Part shown: piece by piece, positions 40,201-47,147 of the stretch
Layout: each line of letters begins with the position of its first letter
How positions within the stretch are numbered: position 1 is the stretch's first letter
From: Marinomonas posidonica IVIA-Po-181
GTDB taxonomy: Bacteria; Pseudomonadota; Gammaproteobacteria; Pseudomonadales; Marinomonadaceae
Assembly: GCF_000214215.1 (NCBI RefSeq)
Contig: NC_015559.1
Span: 2,405,001 to 2,469,000, forward strand
Direction: 5' to 3'
DNA: 64,000 bases
Position numbers and translations under genes: made by a program
The notes under the pieces: generated by a model
Database searches by the model: none
The model's input: the letters and a program-made list of their open reading frames with translations, nothing else
Told to the model about the DNA's origin: nothing

Positions 40201-43200
40201 CCCCTAAATCAGTAACAGTTTGTATTAAAATAAGCGGTATATTCTTTTGCTCTCCTGTAATATTTACATCAATAATGCCATTTATTACGGACGCGTTATT
40301 TTCTAAATCACCGATAATATCGATGATACCGGACGAATAGATTTCGCCTTCTGAAGAGATAGACCGAATATAAGGCGTTACAATTGTTCTCTCGAAGTCA
40401 TAATGCTTTTGGCCGACTAATCTAACATTACTATTATCTTTAAATCTATTAACAGCTGATTCATATTTATATCCAGTTTGAGATGTCCGCCCGGCATAAT
40501 AATAAGAGACTCCTTCATGCTTTTTTTTAGATCCCCCCCCCTCACGAATCACATAAACCTTACCGGACTCCGTTTTATCCTTGGTCTCAGTTCGATAACC
40601 AATCTCCCACGAGGTTCTTTTATTAATTAATTTACTCGCATCAATGGTTAAATCCCCGCCACGAGCTTCAATACTGGCCGAGCTGTTGGTCAAGTTTCCT
40701 TTTGCATACAATTTGCCACCGCCCAAGCTAAACAAGGACGCCCCGTCGTAGTTATTGAGGTTACTATTAGACGAGAGATCGAGGTGTTTATTGGCCAGAA
40801 TCAAGCCACTGCTGCCCTTATTTAATAGGCTATTGGTATTCAAGGTAACCCGATTAGCCCCAATAGATCCGTAGTTAGTGAGGTTACCTAGGGTCAGGTT
40901 GAGAGTGCCATTTTGTGCGGTAATCAACCCAGTGCTGGCATTGGTCAAGCTACCAGAACGAGGATTCGATGCCTCATCCGTGCTTTGAGTGGTGTGAATG
41001 TTGTTTTGCGCTTCTATTTTGGCGTTGTTATTGGTTAACGCACCATGCCAGTCTAGGGTGATACTGTCGTTCGCTCGTATCAACGCGTTTTCGGTATTTT
41101 TTAGGTTTTGACTGGATAAGCTGATGTCTTGTGCCGATTCGATGTTCGCGCCGGTGTTGATCAAGTCGGTAGCGGCGGCAATGGTCAGGGTATTATTAGC
41201 ACTCAGGCTGGCCCCATTGGTATTACTCACCTTACCTTGTGTCGCGGTGAGGGTCAGATCGCCCGTTGCCGCCATCTTACTGGTGCTCTTGTCATTATGA
41301 ATGGCCGTTGCTGTGACCTTCACCTGCTGCCCCTTCAAGGCACCATGGTTGTTCAGTGGTCCGGTAGCGGAAAACACACCGTCACCATCCAAGCTGCCAA
41401 CCTGGATGTCTAAAGTGCCGTTTTCGGCCAACATTAGGCTGTTGGCCGTGTTGCTAAAGCCTTTGAATAACAAGGTCGTGTTATTGACGGCTTCAAGGGT
41501 ACTGTCCGTGTTGGTCAGTTTTCCCTCCGTCTCTAAGGTCATGTTGCTGTCGGCGTGAACTAAAGCGCCGTCTTTATTTGTAACGTCACCTGTGATGTTG
41601 AGATCGAGTTTGTCCGTTGAGTAGACTTTCCCGTTTGCTGTGCTGTTGGTCAGAGCATTGGCGTTAACAATGATGCCTTTGCCCGCTAAGATGCCTTGGT
41701 TATCCACTTGCCCTGTCGTGAGAGTCAAGGCGCCATTTTGTGTTGAGAGGCTCCCTGTATTGGTGAGGCTTTGTGCTTCGATGTTCAAGGTCTCTAAGGA
41801 CTCAATGGCCCCGGTGAGGTTGGTCAGCTGCCCTTGTGCTGTTATGGTTAATTGATCATCGGACGCGATGGTAGCGCCATCCTGATTGGTTAGGTCCCCC
41901 GTGGTGGTGAGCGTCAATTGATCCACAGCGAAAATCTGGCTGCTTTCCCCAGTATTGTTTAGGGTGCTGGTGTCGACCTTAAGTGTCTTCCCTGCGACTG
42001 TGCCTTGGTTCTCAAAATGGTGGCTGGTTAGGCCCACGTCTCCGTTTTGACTAAGCAGTTTGGCACCATCAAGATTCTGTAAGGTTTGTGTTTTCAGGGT
42101 TATCGCACTGGTGGCTTGGATGGAGGCATCCGCCCCCTTGTTGGTCATTTCTTCTGTACTGTCTATGGTGAGACGATTGGCCAGAATGGCCCCTGTGTTC
42201 TCGATGTTATTGGCCTGAATCTTAACCGCATCAGCACTTAAGGTGGCACTGTGAACAAGGTTGCCTTGGGTATCCAACACCATGTCGTCGACGGCTTTGA
42301 CTTCACCGCCCAAATTGACCCCTAAGCCTTTTTCGGTGCCAATCAAGCGAATGCGGTTGGCGTACATGCCGCCAATCGCAGCAACGTCCAACGCGAATTC
42401 TTCCCGTTCCCCATTGGATCGAGCGGTGACGGACTTGTCTTGGTAGTTAATGCGGTTGTCACCGGTAATGATGGTGACGTTATCGGCCCAGAGTTTGGCA
42501 TTGAGTTTGACACTGCGCGCCAAGATATCCAATTCGTCCGTGTTGGTATCGTTTAGCCCCTGACCGGTAATGGCGATGTCGCCACGGGACACATCAAAGC
42601 CCGACAAGCCACCCGCACCATCAAACAAGGCTTGCCCTGTGGTCAAGGTGCCACGGGTAGTATTGATGAAACCACAGCCATTACAGGTGATGCCATTTTG
42701 GTTGGCGATGATCAGCTCTGCGGACTTCCCTGCGATTTCCATGTAGCCGTTCAAGGCACTGCGACTGTTGCCGGTCACTTCATTGAGAATGATGCTGGCG
42801 CTCTTGCCCCCTAAACGGGCATTGCCGTCTATGTAACCAGCGAGTTCGGTTTTGGCGATGTCGGTGGCGTTGTTAAAGATCAGACCTTTGCTTTCGACAT
42901 TGAGTGTTTCATATTCGTTACGAGACACCCCTTTTGAAGAAGGCGCATTGATGTTGACGATTGGAATGCCGCTGGCTGAAGTATCAAATGCTGGTGCATG
43001 TGCGCTGTTTGAGGCAGCAGTCGCACCCTGTGCCAACAAGACACCAGGCGCAGACAAGTAAGCCGACAACATAATCTGAGCGATGTATTTTTGGTTTCGT
43101 CGGCAAGACGACAAAAGTGAAACATGAGAAGAGGATGAAACAAGCTTTAGGGGCCGTGTTTTATAAGAAGCACGGCGAACAGGCTTTTTTGGCCATGGAA

Positions 43201-43246
43201 CAACATCAGAAATGCAATGTTTGATGACTCGCCGTAACGTCAACAT
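34295..43246 (-). CDS. CdiA/FhaB-type two-partner-secretion exoprotein (TpsA)
   Basis: Giant secreted protein of 2983 residues. The ATG at 43246 is chosen because GGGAAGAG lies seven bases upstream. An extended basic signal peptide (MLTLRRVIKHCISDVVPWPK and on to about residue 75) precedes a TPS haemagglutination domain with IIANQNGITCNGCGFINTTR near residues 180-199. FHA-type repeats follow to about 870. A different, AT-richer section spans about 870-1070. Next comes the conserved RLGDGFLEQQLVRDQIL, more FHA repeats, and a pre-toxin (PT-VENN) region. Its VENN is changed to VDNN at 35123-35134. The last 275 residues or so match nothing I recognise. No TpsB transporter or immunity gene is adjacent. 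It is expected to form a long surface fibre, either adhesin or contact-dependent inhibitor. Confidence 0.93.
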   Translation of the reverse strand: MLTLRRVIKHCISDVVPWPKKPVRRASYKTRPLKLVSSSSHVSLLSSCRRNQKYIAQIMLSAYLSAPGVLLAQGATAASNSAHAPAFDTSASGIPIVNINAPSSKGVSRNEYETLNVESKGLIFNNATDIAKTELAGYIDGNARLGGKSASIILNEVTGNSRSALNGYMEIAGKSAELIIANQNGITCNGCGFINTTRGTLTTGQALFDGAGGLSGFDVSRGDIAITGQGLNDTNTDELDILARSVKLNAKLWADNVTIITGDNRINYQDKSVTARSNGEREEFALDVAAIGGMYANRIRLIGTEKGLGVNLGGEVKAVDDMVLDTQGNLVHSATLSADAVKIQANNIENTGAILANRLTIDSTEEMTNKGADASIQATSAITLKTQTLQNLDGAKLLSQNGDVGLTSHHFENQGTVAGKTLKVDTSTLNNTGESSQIFAVDQLTLTTTGDLTNQDGATIASDDQLTITAQGQLTNLTGAIESLETLNIEAQSLTNTGSLSTQNGALTLTTGQVDNQGILAGKGIIVNANALTNSTANGKVYSTDKLDLNITGDVTNKDGALVHADSNMTLETEGKLTNTDSTLEAVNNTTLLFKGFSNTANSLMLAENGTLDIQVGSLDGDGVFSATGPLNNHGALKGQQVKVTATAIHNDKSTSKMAATGDLTLTATQGKVSNTNGASLSANNTLTIAAATDLINTGANIESAQDISLSSQNLKNTENALIRANDSITLDWHGALTNNNAKIEAQNNIHTTQSTDEASNPRSGSLTNASTGLITAQNGTLNLTLGNLTNYGSIGANRVTLNTNSLLNKGSSGLILANKHLDLSSNSNLNNYDGASLFSLGGGKLYAKGNLTNSSASIEARGGDLTIDASKLINKRTSWEIGYRTETKDKTESGKVYVIREGGGSKKKHEGVSYYYAGRTSQTGYKYESAVNRFKDNSNVRLVGQKHYDFERTIVTPYIRSISSEGEIYSSGIIDIIGDLENNASVINGIIDVNITGEQKNIPLILIQTVTDLGEEETEKRYSPFSFGVREKKDIDGGNRSTSYKYVSDIIESSSKPYKASNTNDILLESSIISAGENLTGKGGSLQNVGSADTVSKELSRSEIIEQRQNAIFGDLSVEDFIRSAQFASSQRPDSGYLIETNSLFTNYKTFISSDYLLNKTIGDGQGRTGKTASRLGDGFLEQQLVRDQILSYTGLQSLPDQVDIESTYATLMNNALKEYKDLKLSTGVELTDGQVAKLKQPIVWMVTETVQTPSGPQDVLVPKVYFSNSTDMTLRPDGALVAANNIDIQVDGDLANSGSIVAKSNLSLSGDNLTNSGAISAGASANLKATGDISNSGSMQSKGTLSLAAGGDISSETQQEEVQSVFGTKTLVGQTASLKGSNVILNAGNDINLIANDLNAEEQLSLQAGNDLTLSSIAVTETEGVGNYYQQATTQHQTNTLSANNIQLIAGNDVTSEASQLSAEDTLSISAGNDLVLSSVADSSSYSQSSDQRQTSKASVNHQVNSLAGANIQLSAGNTLTSEGAQLNAQEDLTLSADNIDLLAVKDTKDNHSFVGGGGNSTEKRSHNESIIGTDLIAGGALTLVSQNDIISKGSNLSGDEGIALVAGGDVVLATETARNSSYEQVKKKKSGMFGSKRSTTTTTSESLSNQGTNLASAGNISISSGNDLVLSGSKASADGNISLQAGGDIQLLSAVDQTSNRYQEQKKGTFKVKTKDQGAIKQTAVTSDLIGAGNVSLNSGSNITLEGSTLAANDTLSIGTEAVTQNAQGQYVNADGEQAGNITVGTKVLQSSEWDESSSSYRGVLKDLAKGIAVVGSVVSSIGGGDGVQIKIGEARSKRTDSKTHQTSTLASNDLNIDALQDVTFIGTDISVADTANISANNVTFDAAQNQVIVTESYTTTTVASGDGSNVGNEAVSVEASPMLAKNSEQDSASNDDDSAEEKEKEEKPPEGLELTVAEVSVVDLTKETTTQSNTWRGSNVQVGNLNITAKKNVGIIASDVTVQNDANIKADNILVGGREDETITTQTNKKKVETLTVGIRNAYADAYTAGETLDYAKSQERKAQRAYDEAKQQVEDGKMPKGDLDAYDIKLKMAKKSVKTAELAVVTAIASAAANSGTMGFTASAGASIQESSSSLTATQGTWNGSSIRVGNNASLNSDNNLTVEGSAIAAQGTLEANAKNIDIKAGKNTYTEETSSTSKGVSASVTVGLGGDFSSGFDMGSVSGSAGVNTSKSSSHSQSTQYTNSSLSAGSLKSNSEKLTLEGGNLHGDKVAINTQELDVISLQDTAKSTSKSEGGGLSLSMGSSTSTGPDQTVTTTDTLTGGINYNRSKTHSDYASVTQQSSITSGDQGYQINVAGNTNLVGGLITSTDAAEEAGNNRFSTGTLTQRDLENHAEFGGSSFGIDMSLSASDTSGGAGNAESKVNFSKNMGYGSISDHRKSTTQSGINTASLVITDEDQQTELTGKSVAAAVADVKTTTNTDNADLNSGALQNNFNQAEVEALVNSERDAKKNFDGTVSQIKGMILSKQEALEKNKDQMSPEEYEDQSKALTAYGLLASTIGAGLTAPTDSVSGQLAAAASPTVAYGIGQYFKGLAAENDNGQLNAGQETAHVLAHGILAAAVAAEGGNDATTAGIAAAGSEAAAPALAQWLYGSSDPNDLTAEQKQTLTAVIGAASTAVGATTGNGADTVSTGQLAENAVDNNFLGPYSEEETIAAAENLHESNNAQRYVDLQFVHQRSDELKNKYQNDPDSMSSKELEELGFYLEAFVNENMKKYDGDVKTVKKMLALEFSNTPKWENAILDYQIPFALPAGSEAKESAIDRYSPSLWDHLTFSTDRNKPKSAKVYSEAKAIIKTDAYYDAHAKIGTDILSTVFVSASTAADVVKGAAEAFLTSDADTAKGVVIDVGSNIMSNIFLSRVRAPNATADYVKDVAGNSLTLGIDTILSGEESDDIKADDWMKVFLDSAKSTGFKGMTSP
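35123..35134 (-). other. Degenerate VENN boundary motif of the CdiA-like protein
   Basis: The codons give V-D-N-N within GQLAENAVDNNFLGPYSEEE, at the position where CdiA proteins carry VENN. It marks the predicted border between the conserved carrier and the variable C-terminal region encoded from here down to 34295. Confidence 0.7.
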
Positions 43247-43304
43247 AAATCTCTTCCCTAAGTTTATACTTTCTTTCAATACAGTATGATTTCAGCAACA
43301 TCAA

Positions 43305-43340
43305 CCATGTTATCTGCTCAAAATTGAGCAGATAACATGG
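43305..43340. promoter_or_regulatory. 36-bp perfect inverted repeat upstream of the CdiA-like gene
   Basis: CCATGTTATCTGCTCA and TGAGCAGATAACATGG are perfect 16-base arms around AAAT. It lies 59-94 bases upstream of the start codon and is not followed by a T run on either strand. It may be an operator for a dimeric regulator or a hairpin in the mRNA leader. Confidence 0.65.
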
Positions 43341-43588
43341 CACTGACTTTATAATCATGCGCTTTAACGTATGGAAATTTCGATAAGGCTCAGCAACAGA
43401 GATTGATCTCCCTCACCTGCAAAGAGGGGAAGACGAGCAAGGCTAAAAAATACTATGCACTTGGTCAAATGACAAAAATCCGCTTTTTTACCTAAAAGCC
43501 CACATTACTTACTTTAACTTACAGTATTTTACATAAAAATAGGAAGAGAACAATTTCTATTATGAAATTAAAAGTAATACTTATAGTT

Positions 43589-43658
43589 TTTACCTTTGTA
43601 ACATTTGAGCCCGAACCAAACACATTTCCTCACAATGTGTGGCGTGAGCAAAGGTAAA
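43589..43658. other. Nested inverted repeats between the acid phosphatase and CdiA-like genes
   Basis: Outer arms TTTACCTTTG and CAAAGGTAAA enclose inner arms ACACATT and AATGTGT with a seven-base loop. It may form a 3' structure for the phosphatase mRNA or a control site. The rest of the gap from 43341 to 43753 shows nothing else I can name. Confidence 0.4.
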
Positions 43659-43753
43659 TGACCATTAGAATTCGGCTAACCGTCTTTTACCTTTGCCCTG
43701 CCAGACATTATTTTTCAGGAATAGAAAAGCCCTAAATGCCTCGTTAAATACAA

Positions 43754-44581
43754 TTACTTAGCTGGGTGCCATACGTGCAATTTGGACTTGCGCATGCGAT
43801 CTTTTTCGGCAGCAGTAGCCCCCCAATTTCCGTTATAGACCTTGCCTTCCCAATCCCCATAAGCAGGGTTCGGTAAAACGATAAACCTGGTACCAAATAG
43901 CGCCTTATTCTTTTCTACCGCCGCATCACTCTCGGCAAGGCTTTTGGTTCTAAAGTCATTGGAGAAATCATTCAGGTTATCCCCCATGAACAGGGCAATA
44001 TCATAGTTTTTCGCCACAGCGTCACGGCGCGGCTCTTTATTACTGGTATCGGTTCTTAGCATCAAATGTTTGTCATCTACATTAGGAAAGCCCAGCGCCT
44101 TTAGGTTTTTACGTGTGCCCTCTAGCCCCACTATTTTTCGGTTGGTTACGTAAAATACCTCGGCGCCCTTGCTTGCCACGTAATTCAGAAAATCCGTCGC
44201 GCCCGGCATGGCCTTCGCATCTGCGGCTGCCATCCACTTGCTCCAGGTTTTACTTGAATAACCAAAATCCTTACCAATTAACCAGGCTTGATAATCGCTG
44301 TTGTCGATGACCGTTTCATCAGCATCCACCACCACAGCCACTTTTTTATTGCCTTTATGCTTATCAAGATAATGATCAAACTGCATTTTAGCCAAGTTAA
44401 AAGCTTGATAAGACATGGCTTTATATTCAGCCGATGCCTGCATCCACAAGGTCGACATCACCAACTGTTCATTTAAATCTTTGGTGTTGTAATCTGAGTC
44501 GTGTGCTAAGGCTGGCAGGGAAACACTGCCCGCTAATAGGACAGTAGATAGCATAACAGTACGAAAATTCGTAAAAAACAT
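43754..44581 (-). CDS. HAD-family acid phosphatase, e(P4)/OlpA type
   Basis: Periplasmic or outer-membrane-linked class C acid phosphatase/5'-nucleotidase of 275 residues. AAGGAG before the ATG at 44581 supports this start over a longer frame. A signal peptide ends near SLPALAHD (about residue 27). There is no lipobox cysteine, so it may be soluble. HAD motif I is VVVDADETVIDNSDY (DxDxT) near residues 83-97. Motif II is FYVTNRK, and motif III/IV is ALFMGDNLNDFSNDF. The family hydrolyses nucleotide monophosphates for uptake. It is a single gene. Confidence 0.93.
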   Translation of the reverse strand: MFFTNFRTVMLSTVLLAGSVSLPALAHDSDYNTKDLNEQLVMSTLWMQASAEYKAMSYQAFNLAKMQFDHYLDKHKGNKKVAVVVDADETVIDNSDYQAWLIGKDFGYSSKTWSKWMAAADAKAMPGATDFLNYVASKGAEVFYVTNRKIVGLEGTRKNLKALGFPNVDDKHLMLRTDTSNKEPRRDAVAKNYDIALFMGDNLNDFSNDFRTKSLAESDAAVEKNKALFGTRFIVLPNPAYGDWEGKVYNGNWGATAAEKDRMRKSKLHVWHPAK

Positions 44582-44834
44582 GCAAAACTCCTTGGTTATA
44601 TGAATCTTTCGAGAAATAGATAACGCCTCAAAAAAATACACCTTATCGCAAAATCTGTCTTCATCTTTACACTTATCAAAAGGCACTTTATAGGCTCCAA
44701 ACAACCAACCTCGACAAAAGAAGTTTACCTTTTGGATCAATCAAAAAGCCCGATGAGAGATTAAAAAAATTGGAGGATTACTAGAAAAAAGTGAAAGGCT
44801 TGCTCAATGGCAAGCGGCTTATGTTAAAAGCGGT

Positions 44835-45293
44835 TTATTTTAAAAGCACCTTATAGAGCCTCAGCCCATCTTGGTGCTGGATGCCATTTTCAAAAATGGG
44901 CTCAGGATAGTGAAGTAAGAAGTAGTCTTTCAGTACGGCGTCCACGCGAAAACCAAGACGCTGGTAAAATGTCAGTTGGTGGCCAAATGTGCCAGTGCAA
45001 AGCACTACATGCTTGATTCCCTTACTCGCTAGTTGAGATAGAACAAAGGTTAACAGGGCTGTACCAACACCTTGACCTTGATACTCTGGATACACGGAAA
45101 TATTGCATATTTCAGCAAGATGATCGGCTTGAGGTTGAGGCTTCACCACACACGCAGCCAATAGGCGTTCATTATCGGATGCCGTAAAGCACCATGATTC
45201 CGATAAATAGGATGAAACACTCGCTTCTGAAGGATCGGCTTCAAGCAATAAATTAAGCGGAATCTGGCGGCGTTTAACTTCGATGCATTCCAT
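44835..45293 (-). CDS. GNAT-family N-acetyltransferase
   Basis: Acetyltransferase of 152 residues. The ATG at 45293 follows GGGGGAT and is preferred over one eight codons earlier. The acetyl-CoA loop is EYQGQGVGTALLTFVLSQL near residues 75-93, preceded by CNISVYP, with HVVLCTGTFGHQLTFYQRLG as motif B and FRVDAVLKDYF after it. The substrate is unknown. The codon use is similar to its neighbours. A diverged repeat copy lies upstream. Confidence 0.85.
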   Translation of the reverse strand: MECIEVKRRQIPLNLLLEADPSEASVSSYLSESWCFTASDNERLLAACVVKPQPQADHLAEICNISVYPEYQGQGVGTALLTFVLSQLASKGIKHVVLCTGTFGHQLTFYQRLGFRVDAVLKDYFLLHYPEPIFENGIQHQDGLRLYKVLLK

Positions 45294-45488
45294 TTTATCC
45301 CCCAAACTCAAACACACATGAGTCAGGCTAAAACATGATGATTAGGTGAAAAGCGGTTTAATTGTGCTCTTACCCTTTTATTTACCCCATTTCATGATAT
45401 ATGTATCTATCCGAAGAATGATTATCAACTACACTCAGTAACAGCCTCATCAAGATTTGAACTGCGTGAGTAAAAATCAATGCATTAC

Positions 45489-45615
45489 CTAAGGACAGTG
45501 TAAGCAAGTCTACCAGTCATGCAATGAGTAGCGGGTGAATAAGGCTTCATTGTTTGAGGCAAGTTCCTATGTCTAATATGACTATATTGGCAGGGAAGAT
45601 AACAAGAAATAAAGA
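45489..45615. repeat. Diverged copy of the interspersed repeat
   Basis: TAAGGACAGTGTAAGCAAGT resembles the repeat start AAGGAAGGTGCGAACAAGTC. Further on, GAATAAGGCTTCATTGTTTG, AGGCAAGTTC and GACTATATTGGCA resemble the end of the copy at 20892. It has no clear right end and fills the gap before the diguanylate cyclase gene. Confidence 0.4.
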
Positions 45616-45679
45616 CAACTTAGGCCATTTTTTGGGGTCTTTATTAAACAAAAAACATGAACATTGTTACGGAGGATTT

Positions 45680-46933
45680 ATGTTTTGGACCGATTATAAG
45701 GTATCTCATCTGCCCCCTTTGATGACCCAAAAATGGGATGACATACACACGCCCACTCAGCTCATCCGCAGCATGTTTATTTTGCTGTCTATCTTGGGCA
45801 GTGCCATTCTAATTTTTTCCGCCATCACCATTTACTTGGTCTCAAAAACCTACATTCTTGATCGGGCTGAAGCCGAAGCCATCAGCATGAGCCGGTCCTT
45901 TACCAACAACCACTATGAATTATTATTAGCTAATGAAAATGCCCAAATTGATATTAGCAACATATCAGAAGACAAATTAGACACTTCATTTCACCAAACA
46001 TTAGACCCCTTCCATATGATCAAGGTAAAGGTCTTTACACCCGATAGAACCATTGCCTACAGCACAGACAAAACCGTTATCGGCACCATGAATATTGGCA
46101 ATGAATCCCTTGAAAAAGCATTAACAGGTATACATGTTTCTAAAATGTACAACAAAGAAAGCGAGATGGATTTAGCCTTTGAGAAACATTTTGATATCGA
46201 TGTGGTTGCGACTTACACCGCCATTTATAACCAATCAGGGCAGATCGCTGGAGCCATTGAAATCTATCAAGATGTCACTCGTTTCCGCGATGACATAAAC
46301 TTTGCCGTGCTGACTGGCACCCTTATTGTCCTTACCAACCTATTAATTATTTTTTTCATCGCCTATCGATTAATGAAACTTCCTTTGTCGGCCCTGAAAA
46401 TAGCCCATAATAAATTACAAAAAATGGCAACAAAAGACGGGTTAACGCAGATAAATAACCGCTCTCAAGCCCTATCATTTTTTGAGAAAGAAATAGAACG
46501 CTTGAATCAGTTTGGCGGCAAGCTCAGCATTCTTTTAATGGATTTGGATAAGTTTAAATCCGTTAATGATACCTATGGACACCCCGCTGGGGATGAAGTG
46601 ATCAAACAGACCGCAAAAGCCATTCGAGCAAGCCTGCGCCAAGGAGATTGTGTGGGCCGTTATGGAGGCGAAGAGTTTATCGTTATCTTACCGAATGCAG
46701 ATGAAAAGCAAGCCTTCGATGTGGCTGAGCGAATCCGTAACGCCATCGAAAACCTTAAGATAGTCTACGATGAAAACACCATTCCAGTTTCAATCAGTGC
46801 AGGAATAACGGAGGTGTTCCCAACAGCAGAGGAAGAGGAGCCGGATAGCTTTATTAAGCAAGCCGATATTGCCCTATATGAAGCCAAAGCAAGAGGTCGA
46901 AATTGTGCCATCCGGTCCTCTCTTTTAGAGTAA
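45680..46933 (+). CDS. Membrane-bound diguanylate cyclase (GGDEF)
   Basis: Enzyme that makes cyclic di-GMP from two GTP. ACGGAGG five bases before the ATG at 45680 fixes the start; a longer frame runs into the upstream repeat. Its 417 residues comprise a membrane helix at about 30-55 (SMFILLSILGSAILIFSAIT), an extracytoplasmic sensor domain, a second helix near 210-230, a short linker and the GGDEF domain. The active-site motif is GGEEF at 329-333. The product-inhibition I-site RQGD lies exactly five residues before it, so both synthesis and feedback look intact. The sensor's ligand is unknown. Confidence 0.93.
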   Translation: MFWTDYKVSHLPPLMTQKWDDIHTPTQLIRSMFILLSILGSAILIFSAITIYLVSKTYILDRAEAEAISMSRSFTNNHYELLLANENAQIDISNISEDKLDTSFHQTLDPFHMIKVKVFTPDRTIAYSTDKTVIGTMNIGNESLEKALTGIHVSKMYNKESEMDLAFEKHFDIDVVATYTAIYNQSGQIAGAIEIYQDVTRFRDDINFAVLTGTLIVLTNLLIIFFIAYRLMKLPLSALKIAHNKLQKMATKDGLTQINNRSQALSFFEKEIERLNQFGGKLSILLMDLDKFKSVNDTYGHPAGDEVIKQTAKAIRASLRQGDCVGRYGGEEFIVILPNADEKQAFDVAERIRNAIENLKIVYDENTIPVSISAGITEVFPTAEEEEPDSFIKQADIALYEAKARGRNCAIRSSLLE

Positions 46934-46970
46934 GGTTACGATATAATTTCGAACCTTATTTAAATCATCA

Positions 46971-47007
46971 AAACGCTCTGTTTTATTTAGCAATACAGGG
47001 CGTTTGT
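46971..47007. terminator. Terminator-like hairpin after the diguanylate cyclase gene
   Basis: AAACGCTCTGT pairs with ACAGGGCGTTT, with one G-T pair and a 13-base AT-rich loop. T residues are few. It lies between converging genes and may serve either. Confidence 0.45.
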
Positions 47008-47147
47008 CGTGTTAGAGCCACCCATTTTCAATACCACTCCCCCATTCGATGCGTGTTGTTAACAAGATTGCTTGTCAAACAAAATACAACTTATGCTGTT
47101 ATGGCGCAAAAAGCGATCATCAGCAGACCAAAGCCAATAAGTTAAGG

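Noticed and set aside
35648..43061. Many open frames on the plus strand across the giant exoprotein gene
   Set aside because: They are short, low-complexity antisense frames produced by the repetitive FHA coding sequence, with no recognisable proteins.
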